This document shows, piece after piece, positions 25,984 through 35,778 of a stretch of DNA of 64,000 bases. Numbering within the stretch: the first letter of the stretch is position 1; every line of letters starts with the position of its first letter. Source of the stretch: Tateyamaria sp. Alg231-49 (lineage in GTDB: Bacteria > Pseudomonadota > Alphaproteobacteria > Rhodobacterales > Rhodobacteraceae); the NCBI RefSeq assembly GCF_900143535.1, contig NZ_FRFA01000018.1, positions 1-64,000 on the forward strand. The letters are read 5' to 3'. Made by a program: the position numbers and the translations under genes. The notes beneath the pieces were generated by a model, which was not told where the DNA came from, made no database searches, and saw only the letters and a program-made list of their open reading frames with translations.

Positions 25984-28900
25984 TTACTCAGCCGCCTTAA
26001 GGGATGCCGCATTCGCGAATGGCAAATCTGACTTCGATGCCCTGCTTTGGGGTTCGTCATCAAAATCCCAGACCAGTTCACGGCTTGTCATCTTGCTGGT
26101 CTGGCGTGACAGCGACCAGTCACGCGCTGCGACGCTGGCACGGCCCAGAGACATTTTGGCCAAAAGCTGGCTGAACCATTCGGCATAGGTCACAACCCAG
26201 ACCCGCATGGCCAGCAGGGACGGGGTGATCATCAGCGTCAGGACCGTGGCGATCCCAAGACCGAAGACCACGGCGGTTGCCAGCTGTTTCCACCACAGGG
26301 CTGTGGGGCTGTCCACGGTATAGCCACCGCCGCCAAAATCGAGGCTAAGCCCGAACATCATCGGGGCCAGACCCGCCATTGTCGTAATCGTTGTCAGCAA
26401 CACGGGGCGGATACGATCCTGAGCGGTGCGAATGATCGCTTCGATCCGGGGCATATAACGTTCGTATTCCTGATAGGTGTCGATCAGCACGATGTTGTTG
26501 TTCACCACGATCCCGGCAAGGGCCACAATCCCTGTGCCCGTCATGATGATCGAGAATGTCTGATCCATGATCAGCATCCCCCACAGCACCCCGGCTGTCG
26601 AAAGCACAACGGCCAGCAACACGAGGATCGCATTATAAAAGCTGTTGAACTGCGCCAGCAGGATGATGAACATCAAAAACAGCGCGCCCGCAAAGGCCTT
26701 CATCAGGAAGGCGCCTGATTCCTCTTGTTCCTGCTGATCGCCTGTCCATTCATAGTCCAGTCCGGCAGGGAGTGGATCGGTTTCCAGCCATTTGCTGATC
26801 TCTTGAACCCGTTCGTTTGCATTGATCGGGACCACGCGCAGGTCGCCTGAGTCGATGGCCGCTTGCAGATCAACGTCGCGCCCGCTCTCGTTCACCGTAA
26901 AGACAGTGAAGGTTGTACCATCTTCAAAGGTGATCTCACCACTCGGGGAGGGGCGCAGGATGGCAGAAACCACCTCGACGTCCGCTCCTTCGACCTCTTG
27001 GGTGGTGACTAGTTTTTGCAAACCGGCCAGCACGTCGGCCTTTACGTCGAAATAGCGTACCTGATCGACGCGATTGATTTGCGCGAGTTCAGCCACAGGC
27101 GTGCGGGTGATGAAGTTGGCCAAGGGCACGAGGCCGTCGCCGGTGCGCACCTTGAGCGTGTCGAGGGTGGACAGCACCCTGTCTTCTTCGGGCAAGCGCA
27201 CGCGGATTTCGATTTCCTCATCCGAGGTGTCGACGCGCATGTTGTCGAGCCATAGACCGCGTGTGACCAGTTGCACCATCGCGCCCACTGTGGCCACGTC
27301 CGCGCCGTAACGCCCTGCTTTTTCCACGTCCACATCGATCTGCCAGTCAATGCCGGGCAGGGGACGCGTGTCTTCGATTGTGATGAGACCATCCGTGGCC
27401 TCGAACTGCGCGCGGGTTTGCGCGGTGGCGGCCATCAGGTCGTCCCAGTTGTTGCCCTTCAGGCGCAGATGAACCGGCTTGCCGGTTGCTGGGCCTTGGG
27501 CGAGGGCGAGGGCTTCGGTCCGGATGCCAGGGATTTCAGCCAGCTGGTCGCCGATCTCTTCCATGATCGAGTCACCGTCATATTCGTGCGCCTTGATCTC
27601 GCGCGTGACGGCGTAGCCGAGCAGGGGGATGGTGAACCAAGGTTCCGTCGCTTCAGGCCTTTCCTCCCATGGAATGGTTTCGAGCTGGATTTGTCCGATG
27701 GCATCTTTGGGCGCGCCGGCCCCGCCTGTATTGGCGTTGAGGCCGCCGTTGCCGGCGAAGGAAAAGGCGCTGCGGATACCGGGGTGGTTGATCACAACCT
27801 CTTCGGCCTGACGCAGCAGGGCGTCTTTTTCATCCAGCGACAAGTTCCCGCGTGCCAGCACGTAGACGATGGCCTGTTCGGCCTCTGTCTCGACAAAGAA
27901 TTCGACACCGCGGTTGTTGTTGATGAAGTAGATAAGCGTGGTGCCAACGAAGACGAAAACAGCGGCGACCATCACAAGCGGCATCAACGGGTTGCCGACG
28001 ATCCCTTGGATCACATAGCCAAAGCCCGAGCGTTGGTACCCGGAGCGCACCTTGCGGTTGCTTTGTCCGAACATCTTGCGCCCGGCCCACTGGCTGGCCC
28101 AGCCAAGGCGCACGAACAGCGCCCCCGCAGCGAGGAAAGCCAACACAATGCCGCTGAGCGCGAGGCCCACGAGTGTGACCATGGCAAGCGCATAGCCAAA
28201 CACTGTTAGGAAAGTTGGAAGCACAGAGCCGGTGGTGTTTTGCTGATCCATAGCCGCGAATTCAGCCGACACGAAGCCTTGCAGGACCGGGATCACGCCG
28301 AGGCCTGCAAGCAGCAAGAACGCGAGCGGGAACAGGAAGAGGTGCGCCAGCATCGGCAGATGGGCGATGTTGCCGCTTTTGGCCGAAATCCACGTGGTCA
28401 GCCGCCCCAGAACCCCGCCCATCACGGGCAGGTAGATCAAGGCCACGATCAGCGAGGCTGACAGAACGAAGATCAGAGTCACAGGTAGCATGCCCATGAA
28501 TTCACCGGGCACACCGGGCCAGAACAGCATCGGCAGGAAGGCACAGAGGGTTGTGGCCGTGGAAGAGACCACAGGCCAGAACATCCGCTTGGCCGCATCC
28601 ACGTAGGATTGCATAGGCCCGGCGCCTTCTTGCTGGCGCTTGTCGGCGTATTCAACAACCACGATTGCGCCATCCACCAGCATCCCAACGGACAGGATCA
28701 GGCCAAACATCACGATGTTCGAGATGGAGATACCCATGATCGCCAGCAGCACGAAACAGAGCAGGAACGATGTCGGAATGGCAAAGCCGACGAGCAACGA
28801 CGCGCGCGGACCAAGAGCCGCCAGCGAGACGATCATAACCAGCGCGATGGCCGTAAAGACAGAGCCCTGAAGCTGGCTGACCATGCCTGCCACTTCGCGG

Positions 28901-29877
28901 CTTTGGTCGTTGGACGTGCCGACGTCTACCGCGACCTTGAGGCCGTCGGGCCATTCATCGACGCGCTCGTGCACCATTGTTTTGACGGCCGTGGCGGTGT
29001 CGATCAGGTTGTAGCCCTTGCGTTTGACCACTTGCAGCGCGACCGTGTCGTTGCCGTTGAAGCGGGCGGTGGACAGGCGGTCTTCAAACGTGAGGTTGAT
29101 CTGGGCGAGGTCCCCAAGGGTCACAACGCGGTCGCCATTGGTTTTGACGGGCAGATCGTAAATGTCGCTGACTTCGTTGAACGACGATGGGATTTTGACC
29201 GCGAATGCGCCCTGTGCGGTTTCGATTTCACCGGCCGCGATCAGTTGGTTGTTGTTGCGCACAACGTTGATCAGTTCGGCGGCGGTGACGTTATAGGCCT
29301 CAAGGCGCAGGGGGTCGATAATGACCTCGACCATCTCATCGCGGCTGCCCACGATGGACGCTTCGAGCACCGCATCCATTACCTCGATGTCGTCCTGCAA
29401 GTCTTTGGCAAAGCGGGTGATCGTGCGTTCAGGCACGGGGCCAGACAGATTCACGATGATGATCGGGAATTCGGAAAAGTTGAACTCGTCCAGTGTATAT
29501 TGTTCGAACCCGTCGGGGAAATCGGCCTCGGCGCCATCCATGGCGTCGCGCACGTCAGCCATAACTTGGGTCTTGTCCCAGCCGAATTCGAATTCCAGCA
29601 CCACGTTGGCATACCCTTCGGCCGCGGTGGAGGTCATTCGGTCAAGCCCGTCGAGATCGGCAAGTTCAGTTTCCATCGGCTGCACCAGCAGCGTTTCGGA
29701 ATCAGATGCTGAAATGCCGGGGAAGGGAACCGAGATGACAAGCGTTGGGATCTCGATGTCCGGCTCACCCTCTTTGGGCAGGCTGACATAGGCAAAGGTC
29801 CCGACCGCCAGAGACAGGATAATAAAGGCAAGCACCATCCGCGCACGAGACGCGGCCCAGTCAACAATACCTGTCAT
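25984..29877 (-). CDS. RND-family efflux permease, enlarged
   Basis: Inner-membrane proton-driven exporter, 1297 residues against about 1030-1050 for a usual AcrB-type pump. The N-terminal helix, porter domain (residues ~33-335) and TM2-TM6 (LVDGAIVVVEY with one of the two canonical relay aspartates, D402) are normal. Residues ~500-610 then form an insertion of two to three extra hydrophobic segments before TM7. The second porter domain and TM8-TM12 (QFNSFYNAILVLLAVVLS, VNNNIVLIDTY, PVLLTTITTMAGL) follow. It is co-translated with the adaptor gene, its start overlapping the adaptor's stop. No outer-membrane factor gene is adjacent, so it must borrow a TolC from elsewhere. Confidence 0.92.
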   Translation of the reverse strand: MTGIVDWAASRARMVLAFIILSLAVGTFAYVSLPKEGEPDIEIPTLVISVPFPGISASDSETLLVQPMETELADLDGLDRMTSTAAEGYANVVLEFEFGWDKTQVMADVRDAMDGAEADFPDGFEQYTLDEFNFSEFPIIIVNLSGPVPERTITRFAKDLQDDIEVMDAVLEASIVGSRDEMVEVIIDPLRLEAYNVTAAELINVVRNNNQLIAAGEIETAQGAFAVKIPSSFNEVSDIYDLPVKTNGDRVVTLGDLAQINLTFEDRLSTARFNGNDTVALQVVKRKGYNLIDTATAVKTMVHERVDEWPDGLKVAVDVGTSNDQSREVAGMVSQLQGSVFTAIALVMIVSLAALGPRASLLVGFAIPTSFLLCFVLLAIMGISISNIVMFGLILSVGMLVDGAIVVVEYADKRQQEGAGPMQSYVDAAKRMFWPVVSSTATTLCAFLPMLFWPGVPGEFMGMLPVTLIFVLSASLIVALIYLPVMGGVLGRLTTWISAKSGNIAHLPMLAHLFLFPLAFLLLAGLGVIPVLQGFVSAEFAAMDQQNTTGSVLPTFLTVFGYALAMVTLVGLALSGIVLAFLAAGALFVRLGWASQWAGRKMFGQSNRKVRSGYQRSGFGYVIQGIVGNPLMPLVMVAAVFVFVGTTLIYFINNNRGVEFFVETEAEQAIVYVLARGNLSLDEKDALLRQAEEVVINHPGIRSAFSFAGNGGLNANTGGAGAPKDAIGQIQLETIPWEERPEATEPWFTIPLLGYAVTREIKAHEYDGDSIMEEIGDQLAEIPGIRTEALALAQGPATGKPVHLRLKGNNWDDLMAATAQTRAQFEATDGLITIEDTRPLPGIDWQIDVDVEKAGRYGADVATVGAMVQLVTRGLWLDNMRVDTSDEEIEIRVRLPEEDRVLSTLDTLKVRTGDGLVPLANFITRTPVAELAQINRVDQVRYFDVKADVLAGLQKLVTTQEVEGADVEVVSAILRPSPSGEITFEDGTTFTVFTVNESGRDVDLQAAIDSGDLRVVPINANERVQEISKWLETDPLPAGLDYEWTGDQQEQEESGAFLMKAFAGALFLMFIILLAQFNSFYNAILVLLAVVLSTAGVLWGMLIMDQTFSIIMTGTGIVALAGIVVNNNIVLIDTYQEYERYMPRIEAIIRTAQDRIRPVLLTTITTMAGLAPMMFGLSLDFGGGGYTVDSPTALWWKQLATAVVFGLGIATVLTLMITPSLLAMRVWVVTYAEWFSQLLAKMSLGRASVAARDWSLSRQTSKMTSRELVWDFDDEPQSRASKSDLPFANAASLKAAE

Positions 29878-31169
29878 TGGGTTTGCTCCTGAAAGGTTGG
29901 GGCGACTTTGACGCCTGCGGTCACGAACTCTTGTCCGACGACGATCACGTCTGCCTCATCCGGCAGGCCGGTCAGCCAGACACCGTTGGTCGTGTCGCGC
30001 AGAACCTGAACCGGCACAAAGACAACAAGGCTGTCGCTGTCCAGTGTGCGCAGACCCAACTGACCTTCGGCGTTGAGGGTCAACGCAGAGGGCGGCAACA
30101 AGTGGGCTTTGGAACCGGGAGCCGAAATGTAAATCTCTGCCGTTTGCCCGTCGCGGATCGCTAGTTCGGGGTTGGGCACGTCGATCTCAACGCGGAAGGT
30201 GCGGGTTGTGGGATCAGAAGAGCGCGACAGGAACTTGACGATGCCGGTGATCGGCGCGCCACCTGCGGCCAGTTCGGCGCGCGAAGGCGCGCCTACGATC
30301 ACGCGTTGAACTTCGGTTTCGGGAACAAATGCCACCAATTTAATGGGATCAAGCTGGATCACCGTCGCGCAAAGATCACCCGGCTGAAGCAGGCTGCCCA
30401 GTTCGGCTGTGTCACTTTCGAGCAGACCGGCAAAAGGCGCGCGGATTTCGATGCGCTCCAATTCCTTTTCTGCCGTGGCGATGGCAGCTTCGGCGCTTTC
30501 AATACGTGCATCGGCGGATTGCAGGCCCGAGGTGGCTCCGATTACACCGGCTTTCGCAGCTTCAAGCGCGGCCTGCGCGGCGGCAAGGCTGGCATCAGCC
30601 GATTTCACGCGGGTTTCTGCGGCAAAGCCGCCTTCGCTCAGGCGGCGGGCGGCGTTTTGGTTTACAAGTGCTTCGTCGATGCGGGCCTGAGCCTCGACCA
30701 CGCGGGATTGCGCCTCGGGCACACGGCTTTCGGCTTCGGTCTTGCCGGCGATGGCTTCGGCCAGACGCGCACGCGCCTCTTCCAGAGCTGAGTCGCGCGT
30801 GCCGGGAGACAGTTCGCACATCAACTGGTTTTCTTCGATGAACTCGCCCTTGCGCAAGGGCGGGGACACCACAGTAGAAGATGTCTCGGCCCGCACCATG
30901 ACTTCGCGCATCGCTTCGGTCTGGCCACGCAGGATGACGGCGCTGTCGATTTCGCGGGCGATAGATTTGCGTGCAACGACCTTGATCAGGGCACTTGCGT
31001 CCACAGGATCAGCTTCTACAGCCTCTGCATCGGCCGTTTCCTCAGTGGTTTGGGGAGCGTCGCCCTCTGACATCCCGGCCAGTCTGGCCATGGTCCATTC
31101 GCGTTCAATCACAACAAGGTAAAGCCCTGTGGCCACCAATACGGCCAAAATAACCGAAACAACCCGCAT
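29874..31169 (-). CDS. RND periplasmic adaptor (membrane fusion protein)
   Basis: HlyD/AcrA-type adaptor, 431 residues, linking the RND permease to an outer-membrane channel. An N-terminal anchor (VVSVILAVLVATGLYLVV) is followed by a ~40-residue acidic linker and the biotinyl-lipoyl half-motif VMVRAETSSTVVSPPLRKGE. An extended alpha-hairpin with Ala/Glu heptads (~residues 125-225), the second lipoyl half (ELERIEIRAPFAGLLESD) and a beta-barrel complete it. It is the first gene of the efflux operon; the palindrome at 31239-31256 lies in its promoter region. Confidence 0.9.
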   Translation of the reverse strand: MRVVSVILAVLVATGLYLVVIEREWTMARLAGMSEGDAPQTTEETADAEAVEADPVDASALIKVVARKSIAREIDSAVILRGQTEAMREVMVRAETSSTVVSPPLRKGEFIEENQLMCELSPGTRDSALEEARARLAEAIAGKTEAESRVPEAQSRVVEAQARIDEALVNQNAARRLSEGGFAAETRVKSADASLAAAQAALEAAKAGVIGATSGLQSADARIESAEAAIATAEKELERIEIRAPFAGLLESDTAELGSLLQPGDLCATVIQLDPIKLVAFVPETEVQRVIVGAPSRAELAAGGAPITGIVKFLSRSSDPTTRTFRVEIDVPNPELAIRDGQTAEIYISAPGSKAHLLPPSALTLNAEGQLGLRTLDSDSLVVFVPVQVLRDTTNGVWLTGLPDEADVIVVGQEFVTAGVKVAPTFQEQTQ

Positions 31170-31238
31170 TTTCGCTCTCCGTCAGCATAATTGTGCACGC
31201 ATCACTGCGCGATTGTTGTGCTATATGGGACTTTACGA

Positions 31239-31256
31239 CTGAACTAACCAGTTCAG
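31239..31256. promoter_or_regulatory. Palindromic operator candidate upstream of the RND operon
   Basis: Perfect 7-bp inverted repeat CTGAACT-AACC-AGTTCAG, 70 bp upstream of the adaptor start. On the minus strand a TTAGTT / 16 bases / TATAGC pair overlaps it, so a bound repressor would cover the -35 region. The size suits a TetR- or MarR-type dimer; no such regulator gene is nearby. Confidence 0.5.
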
Positions 31257-31412
31257 ATTACTTTTTTTACGCATTTTTCGCAATGGTGATCAAATGCCGG
31301 GCATCAGGCGTGTCTTTGTCGCTCTTGGCTTGGGCGCACGGGCGGGTTAAGAGGAGCGCGAAATCTGAGCGGGCGTGGGCACAACGCGCCGAAAATCTGG
31401 GGAGCGCCGGGC

Positions 31413-32087
31413 GTGAGCGACACCGACAGTTTTATCGAAGAAGTCAACGAAGAAGTGCGGCGTGACCGCCTCTATGGCTACTTGCGAAAGTATGGCTGGA
31501 TTGCAGCCCTTGCCATCATATCGATCGTGGCAGCGGCTGCTTACAACGAATACCGCAAGGATCAGGAGACCGCCAAGGCGCAGGCTCTTGGGGATGCCAT
31601 GCTGGCCGCTTTGTCGAGCAATGACGATGTGGCCCGTGCGGGCGCATTGGCGGATGTTACCAGCGAGACGGAACAGGGAGCGGCTGTTCTTGCCTTTATG
31701 ACGGCGGGCGCACAGGCCGAGGCGGGGCAGACCGAAGAGGCTGTGCAGACGTTGCAGTCTGTGGCGGGCAACGCCGAAGTGCCGCTGATCTACCGTCAGG
31801 TGGCATCGTTCAAATCGCTGATCCTGCAATCTAACAGTATGGATGCAGAATTGCGCCGTGCCGGATTTGAGGCTTTGGCCGTCCCCGGTGTGCGCCTGCG
31901 TTTGCTGGCCGAAGAGCAACTGGCTTTGCTGGATGTCGAAGCAGGCGACACTGATGCGGCACTGGAGCGGTTTCAGACAATCATGGACGATGCCGAGGTG
32001 ACCTCAGGCTTGCAACGCCGTGCCCTACAAGCGATGGTGGCTTTGGGCGGCGCGCCGCAGGCCACCGAGACCGCCGAGGATGGGTGA
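31413..32087 (+). CDS. YfgM-like tetratricopeptide-repeat membrane protein
   Basis: A 224-residue protein with a short cytoplasmic N-terminus (SDTDSFIEEVNEEVRRDRLYGYLRKYGW), one membrane helix (~30-45) and a periplasmic TPR-like tail. The layout and the neighbours (bamB then der) match the enterobacterial yfgM-bamB-der cluster, in which YfgM associates with the Sec translocon and periplasmic chaperones. It starts at a GTG preceded by GGGGAG. It nearly abuts bamB. Confidence 0.82.
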   Translation: MSDTDSFIEEVNEEVRRDRLYGYLRKYGWIAALAIISIVAAAAYNEYRKDQETAKAQALGDAMLAALSSNDDVARAGALADVTSETEQGAAVLAFMTAGAQAEAGQTEEAVQTLQSVAGNAEVPLIYRQVASFKSLILQSNSMDAELRRAGFEALAVPGVRLRLLAEEQLALLDVEAGDTDAALERFQTIMDDAEVTSGLQRRALQAMVALGGAPQATETAEDG

Positions 32088-32097
32088 GGGCACTGGC

Positions 32098-33459
32098 ATG
32101 ACAGAGCATGGCGCGACCAAAGGGCGATCTTTTGCGCGCAAGCAATTCGTTCTGGGCTTGGGCGTCGTTTCACTGACACTGCTGGCGGCCTGTGAAGAAA
32201 GAGAATTTATCCTGCCTGGCCCGCGCGAAGATGTAAGCTCGGTCCTGACACAGTCAGACACGGACGCGCCTGAGGCTACGGCGGACGAAGCGCGCGGCAT
32301 TCAACTGCCGGGGCAGGTGGCAAATGCAGATGCCGCCCAGAGCTTTGGCACCCAAGCGTTCCGCACGGATCATCCAAGCCTTGGGAAACCGCTGCGCCAG
32401 ATTTTTGCCGTAGACATAGGTGAAGGCGACAGCCGCAAGCACCGCATTGTTGCGGATCCTGTGGTGTCTGGGGGGCGCATCTTTACGCTGGATGCGCAAA
32501 CCACGGTAACTGCCGTGTCGACGTCAGGAGCGGTTTTGTGGCAACGCAATGTGTTGCCTGACGGTGCCGAAGAAGGGGATGCGACTGGCGGTGGCCTCGC
32601 CGCTGATGGCAATGTTGTTTATGTCTCCACCGGCTTTGGTGCCCTGACCGCACTTGATGCCACCACCGGGAATATCATCTGGGTCCAAGACCTTGAGGCG
32701 ACGGGATCGGGCCGGCCCACGGTGTTTGGTGATCTGATCTATATTATGGCCGGGGACGACACTGGCTGGGCGCTGAACAAATCAGACGGTCGCTTGGCCT
32801 GGCAAGTCACCGGATCAGACAGCCCGACAAATGTGCTTGGCGCGCCTGCACCGGTTGTTGTGGCCGGGCTGACCGTCTTTTCATTCGGCTCTGGCGAGAT
32901 GCAGGCGGTGTTCAGCAAGGGTGGGTTGCGCCGCTGGGATGCCTCTGTGCTGGGCGAACGCAAGGGGCGGGCTCTGTCCAAGTATGATGATGTGACCGGG
33001 CGGCCCATTGCGGTGGGCAATGTGATCTATGCCGGAAACCAGTCAGGACGCACTGTGGCTGTAAATGCGCGCAGCGGTGCACGCATTTGGACAGCGAACG
33101 AGGGGGCGGTCGACACTGTTCTTCCTGTCGGCGGCAGCGTCTTTTTGGTCAGTGATCGCAACGAATTGCTGCGCCTTGATGCAAGCAATGGCGCGCGGAT
33201 CTGGGGAACGTCATTGCCCGGCTTCGTGGACGTCAAGCAGGGGCGGCAGGCCGAGGTCTATGCCCAACATGGCCCCATTCTGGCCGGAGGACGTTTGATT
33301 GTCGCTTCATCTGACGGACTAATGCGCAGCTTTGACCCTGTATCTGGTACTTTGGTTGAGGCGACTGAGGTGCCAAATGGGGCGTCTACAGCGCCGGTCG
33401 TGGCCGGTCAGACGTTGTACCTTGTCGACCGCAAGGGGCAACTGGTTGCCTACCGCTAA
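32098..33459 (+). CDS. bamB: Outer-membrane assembly lipoprotein BamB
   Basis: Beta-propeller lipoprotein of the BAM complex that inserts outer-membrane proteins. The 453-residue product has a lipoprotein signal ending LTLLAACEE (lipobox Cys). Repeated PQQ-type propeller blades follow, for example GRIFTLDAQTTVTAVSTSGAVLWQ and NIVYVSTGFGALTALDATTGNIIW-like units. The ATG at 32098 has GAGGG seven bases upstream; an ATG at 32080 would overlap the preceding gene. It is followed by der after 81 bases. Confidence 0.92.
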   Translation: MTEHGATKGRSFARKQFVLGLGVVSLTLLAACEEREFILPGPREDVSSVLTQSDTDAPEATADEARGIQLPGQVANADAAQSFGTQAFRTDHPSLGKPLRQIFAVDIGEGDSRKHRIVADPVVSGGRIFTLDAQTTVTAVSTSGAVLWQRNVLPDGAEEGDATGGGLAADGNVVYVSTGFGALTALDATTGNIIWVQDLEATGSGRPTVFGDLIYIMAGDDTGWALNKSDGRLAWQVTGSDSPTNVLGAPAPVVVAGLTVFSFGSGEMQAVFSKGGLRRWDASVLGERKGRALSKYDDVTGRPIAVGNVIYAGNQSGRTVAVNARSGARIWTANEGAVDTVLPVGGSVFLVSDRNELLRLDASNGARIWGTSLPGFVDVKQGRQAEVYAQHGPILAGGRLIVASSDGLMRSFDPVSGTLVEATEVPNGASTAPVVAGQTLYLVDRKGQLVAYR

Positions 33460-33540
33460 GAGGCGACCAAAACTTTAGGTGCTTTTCGCGGGCGCGCATT
33501 TGGTCTATGTGCGCGACTCCTATCCGTTCGGACCAGACCC

Positions 33541-34998
33541 ATGACCCTGACCCTCGCCATTGTCGGCCGCCCCAATGTGGGCAAATCGACCCTGTTCAAC
33601 CGCCTTGTGGGCAAGCGCCTTGCGCTTGTCGATGATCAACCGGGTGTGACACGTGATTTGCGTGAAGGTGCTGCGCGTCTGGCTGATCTCCGTTTTACCG
33701 TGATTGACACGGCTGGATTGGAAGAAGTGACCGATGACAGCCTGCAGGGGCGCATGCGCCGCCTGACCGAGCGGGCCGTGGACATGGCTGATGTCTGCCT
33801 GTTCATGATCGATGCACGCACCGGAATTACCCCGACGGACGAGATATTTGCCGACATCCTGCGCAAACGCTCGGCGCATGTTTTGCTGGCCGCGAACAAG
33901 GCCGAAGGCGCTGCTGCGGATGCAGGTGTTCTTGAGGCGTACAATCTGGGTCTGGGTGAGCCGATCCGTTTGTCAGCTGAGCATGGTGAGGGTCTGAACG
34001 ACCTGTATACACAGTTGCAACCTTTAGCCGACCTGCATGCCGAAAACGAGCGGTCGGAGGCTCCTGAGGTCGATGTAGACCTTGATGAAGAAGACGACGA
34101 TCCCGATGCAATCCCACAACCCACAAACGCCAAGCCCTTGCAGGTGGCCGTGGTTGGGCGCCCCAATGCGGGTAAATCCACGTTGATCAACCAGATCGTC
34201 GGGGAAGATCGCCTGTTGACGGGGCCAGAGGCCGGGATCACCCGTGATGCGATTTCGCTGCGCACCGACTGGAACGGCACGCCGATGCGTATCTTTGACA
34301 CGGCTGGCATGCGCAAAAAGGCCAAGGTACAGGAAAAGCTGGAAAAGCTGAGCGTGGGCGACGGTCTGCGGGCGGTCAAATTCGCCGAAGTGGTCGTGGT
34401 GCTGCTGGATGCTGCCATTCCGTTTGAACAGCAAGACCTGCGCATCGCAGATCTGGCCGAACGGGAAGGGCGCGCTGTCGTCGTTGCCATCAACAAATGG
34501 GACGTGGAAGAGGACAAGCAGGCCAAACTGCGCGATCTCAAGGAAAGCTTTGAGCGTTTGCTGCCGCAGCTGAAAGGTGCTCCATTGATCACCGTGTCTG
34601 CCAAGACGGGCCGCGGCATGGACCGTTTGCATGACGCAATCCTGCGCGCCTATGAGGTTTGGAACCGCCGCGTAAGCACCGCGCAACTGAACCGTTGGCT
34701 GACCGGTATGCTCGAGGCGCACCCGCCGCCAGCGCCGCAAGGCAAGCGGATCAAGCTGCGCTACATGACCCAAGCCAAAACCCGCCCGCCGGGGTTTGTT
34801 GTGATGTGCAGTCATCCTGACAAGGTGCCCGAGAGCTATAACCGCTATCTTGTCAACGGCTTACGGTTGGACTTTGACATGCCGGGCACGCCCATCCGCA
34901 TCTTTATGCGCGGCCAGAATGACGCCAACCCTTACAAGGGCCGCAAAAAAGCACCGCCCAGCAAATTGCGCAAACATACGAACGGGCGACGCAGTTAA
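33541..34998 (+). CDS. der: Ribosome-assembly GTPase Der (EngA)
   Basis: Essential tandem-GTPase factor for 50S subunit maturation, 485 residues. Two G domains are visible: the first with GRPNVGKST near residue 8, DTAG and the N-K-x-E pair; the second with GRPNAGKST near residue 204, [11 protein letters not shown] and NKWD. An acidic linker ([13 protein letters not shown]) separates them. The C-terminal KH-like domain ([26 protein letters not shown]) ends in a basic tail. It completes the conserved YfgM-BamB-Der block. Confidence 0.96.
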   Translation: MTLTLAIVGRPNVGKSTLFNRLVGKRLALVDDQPGVTRDLREGAARLADLRFTVIDTAGLEEVTDDSLQGRMRRLTERAVDMADVCLFMIDARTGITPTDEIFADILRKRSAHVLLAANKAEGAAADAGVLEAYNLGLGEPIRLSAEHGEGLNDLYTQLQPLADLHAENERSEAPEVDVDLDEEDDDPDAIPQPTNAKPLQVAVVGRPNAGKSTLINQIVGEDRLLTGPEAGITRDAISLRTDWNGTPMRIFDTAGMRKKAKVQEKLEKLSVGDGLRAVKFAEVVVVLLDAAIPFEQQDLRIADLAEREGRAVVVAINKWDVEEDKQAKLRDLKESFERLLPQLKGAPLITVSAKTGRGMDRLHDAILRAYEVWNRRVSTAQLNRWLTGMLEAHPPPAPQGKRIKLRYMTQAKTRPPGFVVMCSHPDKVPESYNRYLVNGLRLDFDMPGTPIRIFMRGQNDANPYKGRKKAPPSKLRKHTNGRRS

Positions 34999-35684
34999 CT
35001 GGACGCCCGCGCGGCCCTGAGGGTGGGTGAAATCAGGGCGGCGCCACCGGCCAGTGCCAGCAACCCCACACCGGCAAAGCTGTTCTGAAACGCTATGGCG
35101 ACCAGCGCCCAGATCACTGCGATGCCATAGGTGGGAGCATGGCCCAAACTCCATTGGACAGCCCATGCCAGCGCGATCGCAACGCTGACCATGATCCAAG
35201 CTGCCGGGCCTTGTTCCAGAACCCCGTAGCCCGCCAGAAGCAAGCCAATGGCCACGCAACTCGCGGCACTTAACCATCCCGCATAAAGGCCAACCGGCCA
35301 TGCCGCCGCCCATGCATCCGTGCGCGGTGCGCGCCATAGTGCCCAAAGTGCCGTGATCAGCATTACCCAGATCAACACTGTCGCCCAAACCGGGCTGCGC
35401 ACAGCCACAGGCAACCAAACCGCACCGCCCGCCAAGGACAGCGCCAAGGGCAGGCGCATGGCCGTCCACTCTGGCGCAGTTCTGCGCTTCCACAGCCCAA
35501 AACCGGCCCCCACAATCAGCCACAGATAGATCACGCCCCAAATGGCGAACGCATAGCCTTTGGGCTGCACGGGCGGGTCAATCTGGGGCACCGGAAACTG
35601 GTCCGCATCAAAGCCGCCAAACCCGGGCACCCACAATGGAGAGGCCGCAAAGGCAACCGCCAACAACAAGACAATCAGGGGCAT
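34995..35684 (-). CDS. TspO/MBR-like membrane protein
   Basis: A 229-residue polytopic protein with seven to eight hydrophobic segments rich in Trp and Ala. [19 protein letters not shown] and several W-containing helices recall the tryptophan-rich TspO family, but it is longer than the usual ~160-residue five-helix TspO, so the call is at superfamily level. The ligand is unknown. Its 3' end overlaps the end of der on the other strand by four bases. It is divergent from the DUF2235 gene. Confidence 0.6.
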   Translation of the reverse strand: MPLIVLLLAVAFAASPLWVPGFGGFDADQFPVPQIDPPVQPKGYAFAIWGVIYLWLIVGAGFGLWKRRTAPEWTAMRLPLALSLAGGAVWLPVAVRSPVWATVLIWVMLITALWALWRAPRTDAWAAAWPVGLYAGWLSAASCVAIGLLLAGYGVLEQGPAAWIMVSVAIALAWAVQWSLGHAPTYGIAVIWALVAIAFQNSFAGVGLLALAGGAALISPTLRAARASS

Positions 35685-35778
35685 GGTATTCCACCGTTTA
35701 CAATTTAAAGTAGTTCAGCGACGCTGCGTTCGGGTATTCTCTATTGCTTTCATATGTATTTCAAGGACTTGACCACAC

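Noticed and set aside
27271-29712. Long plus-strand frames over the RND permease
   Set aside because: Antisense shadows of a GC-rich gene; the minus-strand RND frame is unambiguous.
33636-34619. 327-codon minus-strand frame over der
   Set aside because: Ser/Arg-rich shadow; der is complete on the plus strand.
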